DNA from: a virus
Virus record (IMG/VR): IMGVR_UViG_3300036790_000807
Span: 1-23,229 of that record
Direction: 5' to 3' (one strand)
Length of the DNA: 23,229 nucleotides
Numbering within the stretch: the stretch's first letter is position 1; each line of letters begins with the position of its first letter. Position numbers and translations under genes: made by a program. Under the pieces are notes generated by a model. The model searched no databases, was not told where the DNA came from, and worked only from the letters and a program-made list of their open reading frames with translations. This document shows, one piece after another, positions 7,766-15,398 of the stretch.

Positions 7766-8890
7766 TTAGTTCACCAGGATCGTTCCCGCCTTCACTACAC
7801 CCGCCAGCGGCACCAGAATGTCCGCAGATTGGCCGTTGAGCGAGATTAAAGTTACGTTGTTAACGTAAGGACTAATGGAATACGCGAGCTGCGCAATGCG
7901 TGTCAGCGGCAATGATGCGCCGAGTGGCAGGCCGTTGACATAGGCGGTAATGGCAGTCGTTAGTGTCGCCACGATGGGTGCTTTGTCGATCCCCGGCATC
8001 ACCGAAAGCGTGAGTTCCACGTAAGCGATTGTGACCTGGGGTGGAAACACAGCAAAGGTGGAGCCGACCGGCCGGACTGCATCAACCGCACCCTGAATAC
8101 CCGAAAGCAGCGAGTCCGATGGATAGCCCGATCCGTCGTCAACATAGACCAGGAAGTTTCCCATTTGTGTTGTGCCAGTCGCCTCAACATTCTCCTGAAT
8201 GGTATAGGCCAGTCCCTGCTGCACGCATGAAATTGCGTATCCGACCGCCAACGGCGTTGCGCGAGATCGGCTGGAAATGAAACTCTGAAACCTCGCCCGG
8301 AAAGCAGCGTCCGATTCGGAATCGACGCCATTGGTGAAGCCCACTGCATTGATGACCGTGTCGATGCCGGGGATCGCGGTGGCAAGAACCGTAATGCTGC
8401 CAGCGAAGACGTTTCCACCGCTGCCCGGCACGAGAGCAACGACCGGAACGTCCAATGATGCTAGCCCCGCAGCGACTATATAGCACTGCTGGCCTACTAC
8501 CCAGGCTGCATTAGTGGAATCGGCAGTCACCGCGAACGTCTGGCTTCCGTCGGTCGTCCTAACCAAGGATCCGGCAAAAACAACAGCAGCCGCACTAGTT
8601 GTATATCTCGAAAGCGTCACTGCCCCCGATGCGGGACTCGCCGGCAGACGGGTAAGCGAAAAATCATTCATCCAGCTATCGAGATCTGGCCCATTGCTTG
8701 TCGCAGCACGGGTCATTTGCAGAACCTGCACCACCAGCCACTGCATCCACAGCCCTACGGATGCGTTTGCTTCCAGAATCGCTCGCAACGTTGACCCGAC
8801 TGTGACATCCAGCAACTGCGTGGCTGCCGACTGAACAGCAGCGGCCATGTTTTGGACCAGAGTAGTAAATGTCTGAAGCGGCAGCTGCAT
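7766..8890 (-). CDS. Baseplate wedge protein, gpJ / Mu gp47 family (374 aa)
   Basis: This is the main baseplate wedge subunit of contractile tails. The signs are an N-terminal helical part that includes LRAILEANASVGLWMQWL, a DLDSWMNDFSLTRLPASPASGAVTLSR segment, a beta-rich middle (VVALVPGSGGNVFAGSI, then TNGVDSESDAAFRARFQSFISS, the hallmark D/E..FR.R motif of the family), and a C-terminal domain with VRPVGSTFAVFPPQ. The length is normal for the family. It lies between the gp25-like and gpI-like genes, the conserved order, with a 4-bp gap upstream and one base downstream. Confidence 0.93.
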   Translation of the reverse strand: MQLPLQTFTTLVQNMAAAVQSAATQLLDVTVGSTLRAILEANASVGLWMQWLVVQVLQMTRAATSNGPDLDSWMNDFSLTRLPASPASGAVTLSRYTTSAAAVVFAGSLVRTTDGSQTFAVTADSTNAAWVVGQQCYIVAAGLASLDVPVVALVPGSGGNVFAGSITVLATAIPGIDTVINAVGFTNGVDSESDAAFRARFQSFISSRSRATPLAVGYAISCVQQGLAYTIQENVEATGTTQMGNFLVYVDDGSGYPSDSLLSGIQGAVDAVRPVGSTFAVFPPQVTIAYVELTLSVMPGIDKAPIVATLTTAITAYVNGLPLGASLPLTRIAQLAYSISPYVNNVTLISLNGQSADILVPLAGVVKAGTILVN

Positions 8891-8894
8891 GACG

Positions 8895-9272
8895 TTACGA
8901 GCTCGCTGAAAAACTTAGAACATGCGTCTGCCCCGATGCCGCATCGGCATAAGAGAGATACACGTACACTTCGCCTACTACGCCGCCAGGTGACACGGTC
9001 ACATCAATCACGGGCTCCGGAGTGCGGGCCACCGAGGACTCCTTGAAAATCTGGCTGCGGATCAATGCGCTGATTTGCAATGAATTCGCGGTCTGCCCTA
9101 TGAATCCTGCCAATCCCGCCCCGTAGTCGAGTTGCCAAATGTAATCCCCGGGGTTCGTCAACAAACGCCGCAGAATGCGTTGCTGTCCCAGTGTTGGCGC
9201 ACTGACAAGTGCAAGGTCTCCCGTGGACCCTAGCACAAGGTCACAGCCCCATTGCTGGAAAATGTCACTCAC
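8895..9272 (-). CDS. Baseplate wedge protein, gpW / T4 gp25-like (125 aa)
   Basis: This small protein connects the baseplate wedge to the first sheath ring. It has the expected length and arrangement: GSTGDLALVS, then GQQRILRRLLTNPGDYIWQLDYG (the conserved R..L.T..G....P.YG-type segment), a helix ALIRSQIFKESSV, and a last part of beta strands. The start is GTG at 9272 with AGGA about nine bases upstream. The gap to the gpV-like gene is 5 bp. Confidence 0.85.
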   Translation of the reverse strand: MSDIFQQWGCDLVLGSTGDLALVSAPTLGQQRILRRLLTNPGDYIWQLDYGAGLAGFIGQTANSLQISALIRSQIFKESSVARTPEPVIDVTVSPGGVVGEVYVYLSYADAASGQTHVLSFSASS

Positions 9273-9277
9273 GCGCG

Positions 9278-9793
9278 TTAGTCCTGAGGGCTCGGAGCGG
9301 TTGTCTGACCATTCCTGGAATCAATGTGGGTATGACTGTCGTAATGACTGCGGAGGCGCGACAACGATCCCTGCCGATCATAGACATCGCCCGCCACGTG
9401 CAGGTCTCCATTTATTTGCACGGTGCCATCATTCTGCAATTTTATGAACGAACCGGTCTTGTGGACCAACCAGAACTCTCCAACTGGCGTTACCGGAGGA
9501 AGCTGAGTATTGGAAAAGGCGCGGCCAACAATCACGCCGTTTTCCGCATCGCCCTCCTGCGGTAGGACAAGAACCTGATCACCCGGAGCCGGAAGACAGA
9601 CCATCCCCCACCCGGAACCTATCCAAGCGGAGAGAATGGGAAGCCACCCAGTTAGGACGCCCTCCGGCTGCAGGGCTACACAAGCCGTGGCTGCGTTTGG
9701 ATTGACTGACGTGACAGTAGCGAACCGAGGCTGGCCGCGTCCCTGATCAAGCGAATCTGCGTGCATTTTGATGGCATTCAAGAAGCGGTCCAT
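9278..9793 (-). CDS. Baseplate spike / assembly protein V-like (171 aa)
   Basis: This is the likely central spike that pierces the envelope. Residues about 18-95 form an OB-fold: FATVTSVNPNAATACVAL, GWLPILSAWIGSGWGMVCLPAPGDQVLVLP, then GDAENGVIVGRAFS. Next comes a beta-helix-like stretch (GSFIKLQNDGTVQINGDLHV) and a His-rich tail (SHYDSHTHID) of the kind that may hold metal at a spike tip; the metal role is an inference. The ATG at 9793 starts MDRFLNAIK. A longer frame beginning at 9865 would overlap the hub gene by about 60 bp and adds unrelated residues. Confidence 0.88.
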   Translation of the reverse strand: MDRFLNAIKMHADSLDQGRGQPRFATVTSVNPNAATACVALQPEGVLTGWLPILSAWIGSGWGMVCLPAPGDQVLVLPQEGDAENGVIVGRAFSNTQLPPVTPVGEFWLVHKTGSFIKLQNDGTVQINGDLHVAGDVYDRQGSLSRLRSHYDSHTHIDSRNGQTTAPSPQD

Positions 9794-9803
9794 GATTGGG
9801 TAC

Positions 9804-10913
9804 TCAGGTTGCAGACGCAATTGCGGATGTTGCGTAGGTTCGGGGTGACGTGTACTTAAGAACAACAGACTGTGTAAATCCGGTACGAGGCTGCATCATA
9901 CGTTCAATTGTATCGATATAATACGGCTGATCGAATGCTGTCTCTGTTCCCTCCAAAAGAACAACACTTCCTGGCATCATTGTCAGCTCACCCGGCATCG
10001 TAATCCGGACTGTGCGTTCGTGCCGGCAAAGCTCAGCTATATGTTGTAGCGCCAACCTGGAGGCAATATCCGGTGTAAGATTGGGACGTACAAAGACGTA
10101 TTGCGGAGCCGGGCTGGTTTGGTCGGCCTGGGCTGCTGTACCCGAACTATTTAGGGAACCCAAAACACACTCCATAATCGACTGCTGCAGTTGTGAATTC
10201 CAACTTTTCACAGTGACTCCAACGTCACCCGCCAAAGAAAGCGTACGATGCAGCGTTATTTTTATAGCATTCTCCGGTCGAATCCGAAGCGTAGCGGAAT
10301 TCGGGTCGGCAATCGGTTGAAAGTACAGTGTCGTACCACGGACAAAAAGATCGTACCGTTCGCAACGTGCGAGATAGGTCAGAAGGTCCCACTCGGTGGT
10401 GGACTTGGTGAACTGATCCAAGGTTGCGGTAGCGTAGCTTCCACCATAGTAGCGACCGACAGGCGTGGAGGTCGCAACTACCGCTGGCGTCAGGCTGTGA
10501 CGTTGCGCGAATTTTGTCGCAATTTCGCTAGCGGTTCGATTGGCAAAAGCCTCCTGCGTGCGCGCCTCAATTAATTGAGAGGAGAGGTCCCTTCCCTGTA
10601 CCGCGACCGAACCGCCTATTACATCGAGCGAGACCAGGTCGGCAAACCCTTGAGCCAAGCTAACAAAGGTCTGCCCGTCGTCCACGCTAAACTGAACCTC
10701 CAGATAAATGTTGTCACTCGACGCCCAAAAGCTCGCGTTCGCCCAAGTGTCGGTACCAAGCGCCACATCAACGGAAAACCTATCTGCTCCATAACGACTA
10801 CTTGATGTCACCTCAGCTTGAAAGGCACCCGCTAGCGCTTCGCCGTCGATAAGGACCCTAAGCCGCGGCTTCCGGAATGACGAGCTGAGACTACTGAGCA
10901 AGTATGCCACCAC
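9804..10913 (-). CDS. Baseplate hub protein, gpD (late control D) / Mu gp44-like (369 aa)
   Basis: This is the trimeric hub on which the spike sits. The signs are an N-terminal KPRLRVLIDGEAL strand, SRYGADRFSVDVALG, AQGFADLVSLDV, VQGRDLSSQLIEART, and then NRTASEIATKFAQRH and TTEWDLLTYLARCERYDLFVRGTTL, the segment that in the family leads into the second barrel. Length and position before gpV fit. The start is GTG at 10913, overlapping the gpX gene by 23 bp. The ribosome site is weak and a nearby GTG or TTG could be used, which would change only a few residues. Confidence 0.87.
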   Translation of the reverse strand: MVAYLLSSLSSSFRKPRLRVLIDGEALAGAFQAEVTSSSRYGADRFSVDVALGTDTWANASFWASSDNIYLEVQFSVDDGQTFVSLAQGFADLVSLDVIGGSVAVQGRDLSSQLIEARTQEAFANRTASEIATKFAQRHSLTPAVVATSTPVGRYYGGSYATATLDQFTKSTTEWDLLTYLARCERYDLFVRGTTLYFQPIADPNSATLRIRPENAIKITLHRTLSLAGDVGVTVKSWNSQLQQSIMECVLGSLNSSGTAAQADQTSPAPQYVFVRPNLTPDIASRLALQHIAELCRHERTVRITMPGELTMMPGSVVLLEGTETAFDQPYYIDTIERMMQPRTGFTQSVVLKYTSPRTYATSAIASAT

Positions 10914-11091
10914 TTGCGGCGGGATTCAGATCGGGAATAACAAGTGTCGTCACACCACTGAGATTTGGGTCTGTGATCGAGTTCAACTGCGCGATGCGAA
11001 TCCATTGGGTTGCATCGTTCAGCTCCTGTGCCGCGATCTGGAACAGGTTGCCGCCCGCCACTATAATGGATTTCAATTTAGGTGCTCGCAT
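10891..11091 (-). CDS. Tail protein X-like, LysM-type (66 aa)
   Basis: This short protein follows the LysM-like pattern of gpX: NLFQIAAQELNDATQWIRIAQLN, then ITDPNLSG, then TLVIPDLNP. In contractile tails gpX binds the hub and is encoded just upstream of gpD, as here. It overlaps the preceding gene by 14 bp and the hub gene by 23 bp, so the three are probably translated together. Confidence 0.8.
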   Translation of the reverse strand: MRAPKLKSIIVAGGNLFQIAAQELNDATQWIRIAQLNSITDPNLSGVTTLVIPDLNPAASGGILAQ

Positions 11092-11818
11092 TGTTAAGAT
11101 TTATGGCCGCTCTTCCGAGATACCCGCGTGCTGCTGTCAGACCCGCAAGTTGCTGCGTAGATTGAGTGGCTACAGATAGGCTTTGAAGCGCAGCCTGCGT
11201 GGATGTACTTGGTGAAGTCGTGCTAATCTGGATATTTGTTTCTTCGGCTACGACCTCGGCATTAACGCTAGACTGCAGTGTGATGAGCTCGGAGACTGCA
11301 CTGCCATACGCGCTCGTATCTTGTGTCGTTGCACCTGCTACGGTCAGCGATGCCAGGAGGTTCACAAAGTTCAGCGAGGTTCCGCTGGCACTAGCAGCGG
11401 CCGCGTTTATGTCACTGAGTATTATGTTCGCTAAAGAGGCCGCCACAGGAATGAAGCTTGAAGCTTCGTCTCGCAGAACCGCGCAGGTGATGCGGTAAGG
11501 TATCCAGGCATTGCGTTCGTAGGATGCTTGGAAGTCACTCAGAATTACCGTGTAGAAGAACACATCCCATGTAAGCGGCAGCGGCTCTCCAGCGACGCGT
11601 AGCACGTCAAGCAGGCGGGCACGCATGGTGGCGTCTGATCCTGAAAATATACCACGAAACGAAATATTTGAATCGTCGCGGCCCAAGCTATCGATTACGC
11701 GCCTTCCATCAGTCAACTGATGCACGGCAAGCCGTTGCTTGCCACCGATGTTGATTTGGTTTGGTACTTCAAAGCTCTGAAGGACCACTGGTCCAATGGT
11801 AAGTGTCGTATGTGGCAT
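11078..11818 (-). CDS. Hub-associated tail protein between tape measure and gpX (246 aa)
   Basis: Residues 1-120 are beta-rich with QINIGGKQRLAVHQLTDGRRVID, SNISFRGIFSG, AMRARLLDVLR-like text (seen as TMRARLLDVLRVAGEPLPL) and SDFQASYERNAWIPYRITC. This is the layout of baseplate proteins that lie between the tape measure and the hub (the Mu gp43 / XkdP-like slot). Residues 125-246 are Ala/Ser/Thr-rich and helical and might contact the tail tube or tape measure. The ribosome site before the ATG at 11818 is weak, and a 50-bp gap separates it from the tape-measure gene. The assignment rests on position and general pattern. Confidence 0.6.
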   Translation of the reverse strand: MPHTTLTIGPVVLQSFEVPNQINIGGKQRLAVHQLTDGRRVIDSLGRDDSNISFRGIFSGSDATMRARLLDVLRVAGEPLPLTWDVFFYTVILSDFQASYERNAWIPYRITCAVLRDEASSFIPVAASLANIILSDINAAAASASGTSLNFVNLLASLTVAGATTQDTSAYGSAVSELITLQSSVNAEVVAEETNIQISTTSPSTSTQAALQSLSVATQSTQQLAGLTAARGYLGRAAINLNNAST

Positions 11819-11868
11819 GGATTCAGCCGTGATGAAGGATTAGTAAGACTATCATGTCGCAGCTCGAT

Positions 11869-12906
11869 TCACATGCCGACCGAAGGACCGGCAAACATCG
11901 GCCCAAGTCGGGGATCTACCGCCGTAATCCCCGCATGAGGCCGATTAACCTGCTCCTCGAAATACGCGGTCATCCATCGCCCCAATGCGCTCCCGTCCAG
12001 ATAAATGTTCGAGGCAACACTCGTCGCCGAAGTATTTTGCATGTGGCTTACGATTCGATTTTCTATTCCAGTTTGTGGCCGCTGTTGCAGCGGTGCAAAG
12101 GGGCGTCCACTCACCAGCTCTGGCGCCACCGTTGTGTTCGACAGCTGAGGCGATCGGAGAGCCGGCATGCGCATGGTTCGCTGCGCTTGCGGCGACCGTT
12201 GGCTCAATACAGGAGCTGCGCCGATGCTTGCCGATGGGTCGGTACCCCCCCGAAGAAATTGGCGATCGGCTCTGCCGTGCCGTGGCCCGGACGCCAGCGC
12301 GCCAATGCGCAAATGGATAAGGGGGTGCCCATCGACGCCTGGCGTGACTTCAGGTCCCTGAAGGACACGGTGCGATGGATCTGCGGTCGGGACCAACAGA
12401 CGAGCCATCGCGCGCAGCAAAGGTAACGCGGGATGCCAGATATTTCTCGATCGCGGACCAACGTCTCCTATGAGTTTAGGTTGTGTCATTGACTTGGCAT
12501 ATGTAATGGCTGGGTACATCAGTGCGGTACGAATTCGAGGCAAATTCACCGTCGGACCCGCCTGTCGTCGAGTAATTGGCGGTCGCGACCACGTGCGGCC
12601 CAATGCCATGCCCGGTAGCCGCTGTTCCACACCTATGGCTGCTTCCCTAGGGAGCCGGCGAGCGGAGACCAGCGACGGTAAATCCAGCCATCCTCGACGG
12701 GCCGTCCGCACGATCGACAGCATTTGGCGTGCCACCGCCCGCAGCGGCTGCATACCAACAACCGATGCAAATCGCCGCGAAGAAAGCTGGGAGGACGCTC
12801 CCAACGGTGCAGCGCGGCGTGACAACCCTTGCATACGGTTCGACGCCATTGACTCGTCTCCGCAGGCCAGCGTCACGAGGGAACTATCCAACGTAGTGTC
12901 TGCCAA
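11869..12906 (-). CDS. Short arginine-rich protein in the tape-measure position (345 aa)
   Basis: The gene sits where the tail tape-measure gene belongs: after sheath, tube and frameshifted chaperone and before the hub genes. The start is TTG at 12906 with AGGAG five bases upstream, overlapping the frameshifted chaperone frame by 34 bp. The protein is unusual. By count it has 40 Arg but only 2 Lys, against about 19 acidic residues, and no clear transmembrane segment. The last 45 residues (IYLDGSALGRWMTAYFEEQVNRP...) look like the conserved end of a tail protein. If it is the ruler, at about 0.15 nm per residue the tail would be only about 50 nm. The rest of the sequence is not recognised. A G7 run in the transcript (12245-12251) lies in the middle. 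The tape-measure call is therefore an inference. Confidence 0.6.
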   Translation of the reverse strand: MADTTLDSSLVTLACGDESMASNRMQGLSRRAAPLGASSQLSSRRFASVVGMQPLRAVARQMLSIVRTARRGWLDLPSLVSARRLPREAAIGVEQRLPGMALGRTWSRPPITRRQAGPTVNLPRIRTALMYPAITYAKSMTQPKLIGDVGPRSRNIWHPALPLLRAMARLLVPTADPSHRVLQGPEVTPGVDGHPLIHLRIGALASGPRHGRADRQFLRGGTDPSASIGAAPVLSQRSPQAQRTMRMPALRSPQLSNTTVAPELVSGRPFAPLQQRPQTGIENRIVSHMQNTSATSVASNIYLDGSALGRWMTAYFEEQVNRPHAGITAVDPRLGPMFAGPSVGM

Positions 12907-13390
12907 TCAAACTCCTGACCTTCTAGTTTTCCGAATACAACAACATAAGCCATCCGTTCATCGGGAGGCAGGGAAAACGCGACATCGAACGGCACCCCGT
13001 TCCTGACCAGATAAAGGCAATCGATCAGGTCGGGGTGCCGGGTAAGTTTCCCGCGCTGCGTACCATTTCAGCAGCGTTGCGCTCGGTCATCGGCAACAGT
13101 GCATCAGCAGCGGCCGCAATGCCAATCTCGCCAAGGCGTCCCACCATGGCCTCTATCTGCTGCTCAGTCGTTGGCGACGGAATGGGTACATCGTCAATTG
13201 CCACCACTGAACTCGCCAACATTGCCATGCCTAACCAAGCCTCGTTGAGGGCGAGGTCGGGGCCAGCCGCCTTGAATAGACGAAGCTTATCCAGCGCCGT
13301 CAGTCGGTGCAACGTGAGCTTGCGGCCCAAACGATCAACCACGGTTTCCCCTGCAGTTGCCGATTCGACAATACTGACCGACGGGCTCAT
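12873..13390 (-). CDS. Tail assembly chaperone, long -1 frameshift product (172 aa)
   Basis: Residues 1-115 are those of the short chaperone. At the AAC codon ending at 13046 the ribosome is predicted to slip back one base on G GGA AAC and continue for 57 codons (LTRHPDLIDCLYLVRNGVPF ... WIVPS) to a TGA at 12873-12875. The extra part looks like real protein, with VPFDVAFSLPPDE and AYVVVFGKLEG, and has no start codon near its beginning, so it can only be made by frameshifting. This corresponds to lambda gpGT and P2 E+E', which bring the tape measure and tube together during tail assembly. It overlaps the next gene by 34 bp. Direct proof would need the protein. Confidence 0.85.
12912..12916 (-). 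promoter_or_regulatory. Shine-Dalgarno AGGAG supporting a TTG start
   Basis: AGGAG lies five bases before TTG at 12906 and supports this rare start codon for the tape-measure candidate. The site is inside the overlapping frameshifted chaperone frame. Confidence 0.65.
12990..13052 (-). promoter_or_regulatory. Programmed -1 ribosomal frameshift signal
   Basis: In the transcript the slippery heptamer GGGAAAC (13046-13052) is read G GGA AAC in the zero frame, the X XXY YYZ rule. A 5-nt spacer follows. Then CGGCACCCCG (13031-13040) pairs perfectly with CGGGGTGCCG (12990-12999). Inside it, 13023-13029 pairs with 13002-13008 (seven pairs, one of them G-U), leaving a 14-nt loop. The zero-frame stop codon lies inside the inner stem. 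The heptamer differs from lambda's GGGAAAG only in the last base. Confidence 0.88.
13025..13390 (-). CDS. Tail assembly chaperone, short product (121 aa)
   Basis: This is a small, mostly helical cytoplasmic protein: VDRLGRKLTLHRLTALDKLRL, then LNEAWLGMAMLASSVVAIDD, then EQQIEAMVGRLGEIGIAAAADAL. It lies directly after the tube gene (TGATG overlap at 13390), the place of gpG (lambda), E (P2) or Mu gp41. Such proteins hold the tape measure and recruit tube subunits, and are absent from the finished particle. The zero frame ends at TGA 13025-13027, after the frameshift site. The ratio of short to long product is expected to matter for assembly. Confidence 0.82.
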   Translation of the reverse strand: MSPSVSIVESATAGETVVDRLGRKLTLHRLTALDKLRLFKAAGPDLALNEAWLGMAMLASSVVAIDDVPIPSPTTEQQIEAMVGRLGEIGIAAAADALLPMTERNAAEMVRSAGNLPGTPT

Positions 13391-13818
13391 CAGATCCGCT
13401 GCCTCCGCGTTGCAAAGAACTCGAGCTTCTGTTTCACACTTGCATCTCCCTTCCAGGTCCCGGCATTTACCAATCGGAAGGACACACCGTCATACTGGTA
13501 AGTGGACGTAGATCCATCCGTCTCAGCGATGTACTGATACATTGTTCCCGAGCTTGTACTACCGCCGTTATAGTACTGCTGCTCTGTGGCGGCAATGAAA
13601 TCATCTATGACCGAACTGCCACGTTCCACCTCAAAGCTTCCCTCCCAGCCCTTTGGCAGCTCGGCACCAAGATGGGTACCATCCAGCCGGCTCACACGAA
13701 CAGATTGAGTAAGCTGGCGGCTTTCGAAGCCGGTGACATGGGTCAAATCGACTCGTCCGAGTGGCCCCATGACCACCAGTTGAGTGTCGCGCCCAATCGA
13801 AAATGCGGTATATGACAT
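13390..13818 (-). CDS. Tail tube protein (142 aa)
   Basis: This protein forms the inner tube of the contractile tail. It is short and beta-rich: LVVMGPLGRVDLTHVTGFESRQ, then SRLDGTHLGAELPKGWEGSFEVERG, then GVSFRLVNAGTWKGDASVKQKLEFFATRR. The end of the protein has the K/W-G-D-x-x-V-K-Q pattern of tube proteins. Its place directly after the sheath is conserved. AAGGG lies about nine bases before the ATG, and only 12 bp separate it from the sheath gene. Confidence 0.85.
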   Translation of the reverse strand: MSYTAFSIGRDTQLVVMGPLGRVDLTHVTGFESRQLTQSVRVSRLDGTHLGAELPKGWEGSFEVERGSSVIDDFIAATEQQYYNGGSTSSGTMYQYIAETDGSTSTYQYDGVSFRLVNAGTWKGDASVKQKLEFFATRRQRI

Positions 13819-13830
13819 AGTAACGGCCCT

Positions 13831-15393
13831 TTATGCTGGTTGACCGCTCGGAAGTGTCTGGCGTGTTACCTGAACTGTCTGTCCCCCTTCAAGATTGACA
13901 ATGAATTTCTCGTTGATTGCTTGGTACTGAACCTGCGCATCTGACTGAACGTACCCCAGTCCAGTGCGTGATGCTGGATTGTTCGAAGTATCGCAGATTA
14001 CGCTAAAGGGCAGGCTGCCATCGGTGCTTCCCAGAATTCCTTGACCTAGCATGTTCTGCAGGAAGGATAACTGAGTCGCGCGTATCCTAAGGAACAAATC
14101 CGAGTTAATGACCTGTCCAACGTACTGCCCCATGCCTGCAGAAAGGGTCTCGGCAATGTAGTTGGTCACTCGAGTGTAGTTGTCGCCATTGGTAGCGACG
14201 TTTGAGGACGAATTATGCCCACCGCGAACACCCCAGAAGCTTCCTCCAGGCTGGGGGTTGCAGATCACATCGATTCCTGCCCCCAGAAGAACCGCCAGAT
14301 CTGCTGCCGAATAGGACGTACTTTGGCCTGATCCGGGATTACCTGATTTCTGGCTTCCGATAACACCATACAGTTGCTTATTCAGGCTGGATTGCTCCGG
14401 GGAGAGGTTCGCAAGGCGCCCGGCAACAAACCCCTGCGGCGAGACCAATCGTACGATGCTGTTAACAGCATCGGACCACCACAGCCAGTCACCGAACATC
14501 AATTTGGCGGAATAGCTGTCAAGACCGGCCTGCTGCTTAACTGCGACAGCATTCTGAATTGAGTCCCCTGCAGGGCCGGTAAGGATCATGTAGATGCCTT
14601 CTTGCAGGCCAAATTCAGCCTCCAAGGTCCACTGTGTGGAGTCATCGCAGTCGGCCAGCAGCGCAATACCACATCCTTGACCGCGCAACGCGTACATGCC
14701 ACTCCGCGGCGGAATATCCAAACCGACCAATTGGTTGGTGCCGACTCCCGTCGCACCGTCAGAGCCGGCCGAACTTGCGCCAAGCATCATGGAGAACGCG
14801 ATAGGAGTTGCAGTCGCACCTCCGGCATTGGCGACGATAAGTTGGGAAGGCCCGCGTTGAGGTCCCTGACCTTGATTGACCGCAGCCGCCAGCGCAGCCC
14901 AGAATGGCGCCCCGGTTCCACCAATATTGTCGTAAACCTCCGGTTGCACCCCGACGAGCCAAACTGTAAGGCGCCAGGTATTGCTCTGCGAACCCGGACC
15001 CAGCGTCAGGCTGACCTGATTACCCAATGAGCCGGTATAAAGCGCAGTGAAACTTACCGTGGTGCCCGGGACGATGGCCTGCGCAGCTGCGTCAGTGCCA
15101 TCGGTCACTCGCACGCATCGGAAATTCTGTGCTCCCTGCTGTACTGCCGTGGCAATCTGCGTTCCGGCATCATATTTTCTCGCGATGATCGGGCCGAAGT
15201 TCTGCGCATAGTCGGCCATCGTCGCAAGGATAACGGGTTGCCCGGCAGGTCCCCAGGAGGCCGTCCCGACGAGACCGACCACATTGGTCGGAACACCGTT
15301 CAAAATCAGATTTTGCGGCGGAACGATCTGGACATAAAGATCGGGTACGATCAATGCCGTAGTGTTTATACTACCCTGCTGAACAATAGGCAT
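13831..15393 (-). CDS. Tail sheath protein (520 aa)
   Basis: This is the contractile sheath subunit. Near the N-terminus it has VPTNVVGLVGTASWGPAGQPV, the hallmark opening of sheath proteins, followed by an NFGP motif. The C-terminal third has AGIDVICNPQPGGSFWGVRGG (the family's common ..G.n.i....G....WG.RT-like region), VTNYIAETLSAGMGQYV, and a last strand INEKFIVNLEGGQTVQV that would engage neighbouring subunits. The ATG at 15393 (MPIVQQGS) has GGAG ten bases upstream. A GTG three codons earlier would overlap the small upstream gene by a GTGA, but its ribosome site is poorly spaced. The presence of a sheath defines the particle as myovirus-like. Confidence 0.95.
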   Translation of the reverse strand: MPIVQQGSINTTALIVPDLYVQIVPPQNLILNGVPTNVVGLVGTASWGPAGQPVILATMADYAQNFGPIIARKYDAGTQIATAVQQGAQNFRCVRVTDGTDAAAQAIVPGTTVSFTALYTGSLGNQVSLTLGPGSQSNTWRLTVWLVGVQPEVYDNIGGTGAPFWAALAAAVNQGQGPQRGPSQLIVANAGGATATPIAFSMMLGASSAGSDGATGVGTNQLVGLDIPPRSGMYALRGQGCGIALLADCDDSTQWTLEAEFGLQEGIYMILTGPAGDSIQNAVAVKQQAGLDSYSAKLMFGDWLWWSDAVNSIVRLVSPQGFVAGRLANLSPEQSSLNKQLYGVIGSQKSGNPGSGQSTSYSAADLAVLLGAGIDVICNPQPGGSFWGVRGGHNSSSNVATNGDNYTRVTNYIAETLSAGMGQYVGQVINSDLFLRIRATQLSFLQNMLGQGILGSTDGSLPFSVICDTSNNPASRTGLGYVQSDAQVQYQAINEKFIVNLEGGQTVQVTRQTLPSGQPA

Positions 15394-15398
15394 CCTGC

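Noticed and set aside
9794-9865. Longer start of the spike gene at 9865
   Set aside because: It overlaps the hub gene by about 60 bp and adds Pro/Gln-rich residues not expected before the OB-fold.
11854-13006. Two long plus-strand frames (11854-12426 and 12470-13006) opposite the tape-measure candidate
   Set aside because: They have no ribosome site, oppose the operon, run through the frameshift region, and are explained by low stop density in this composition.
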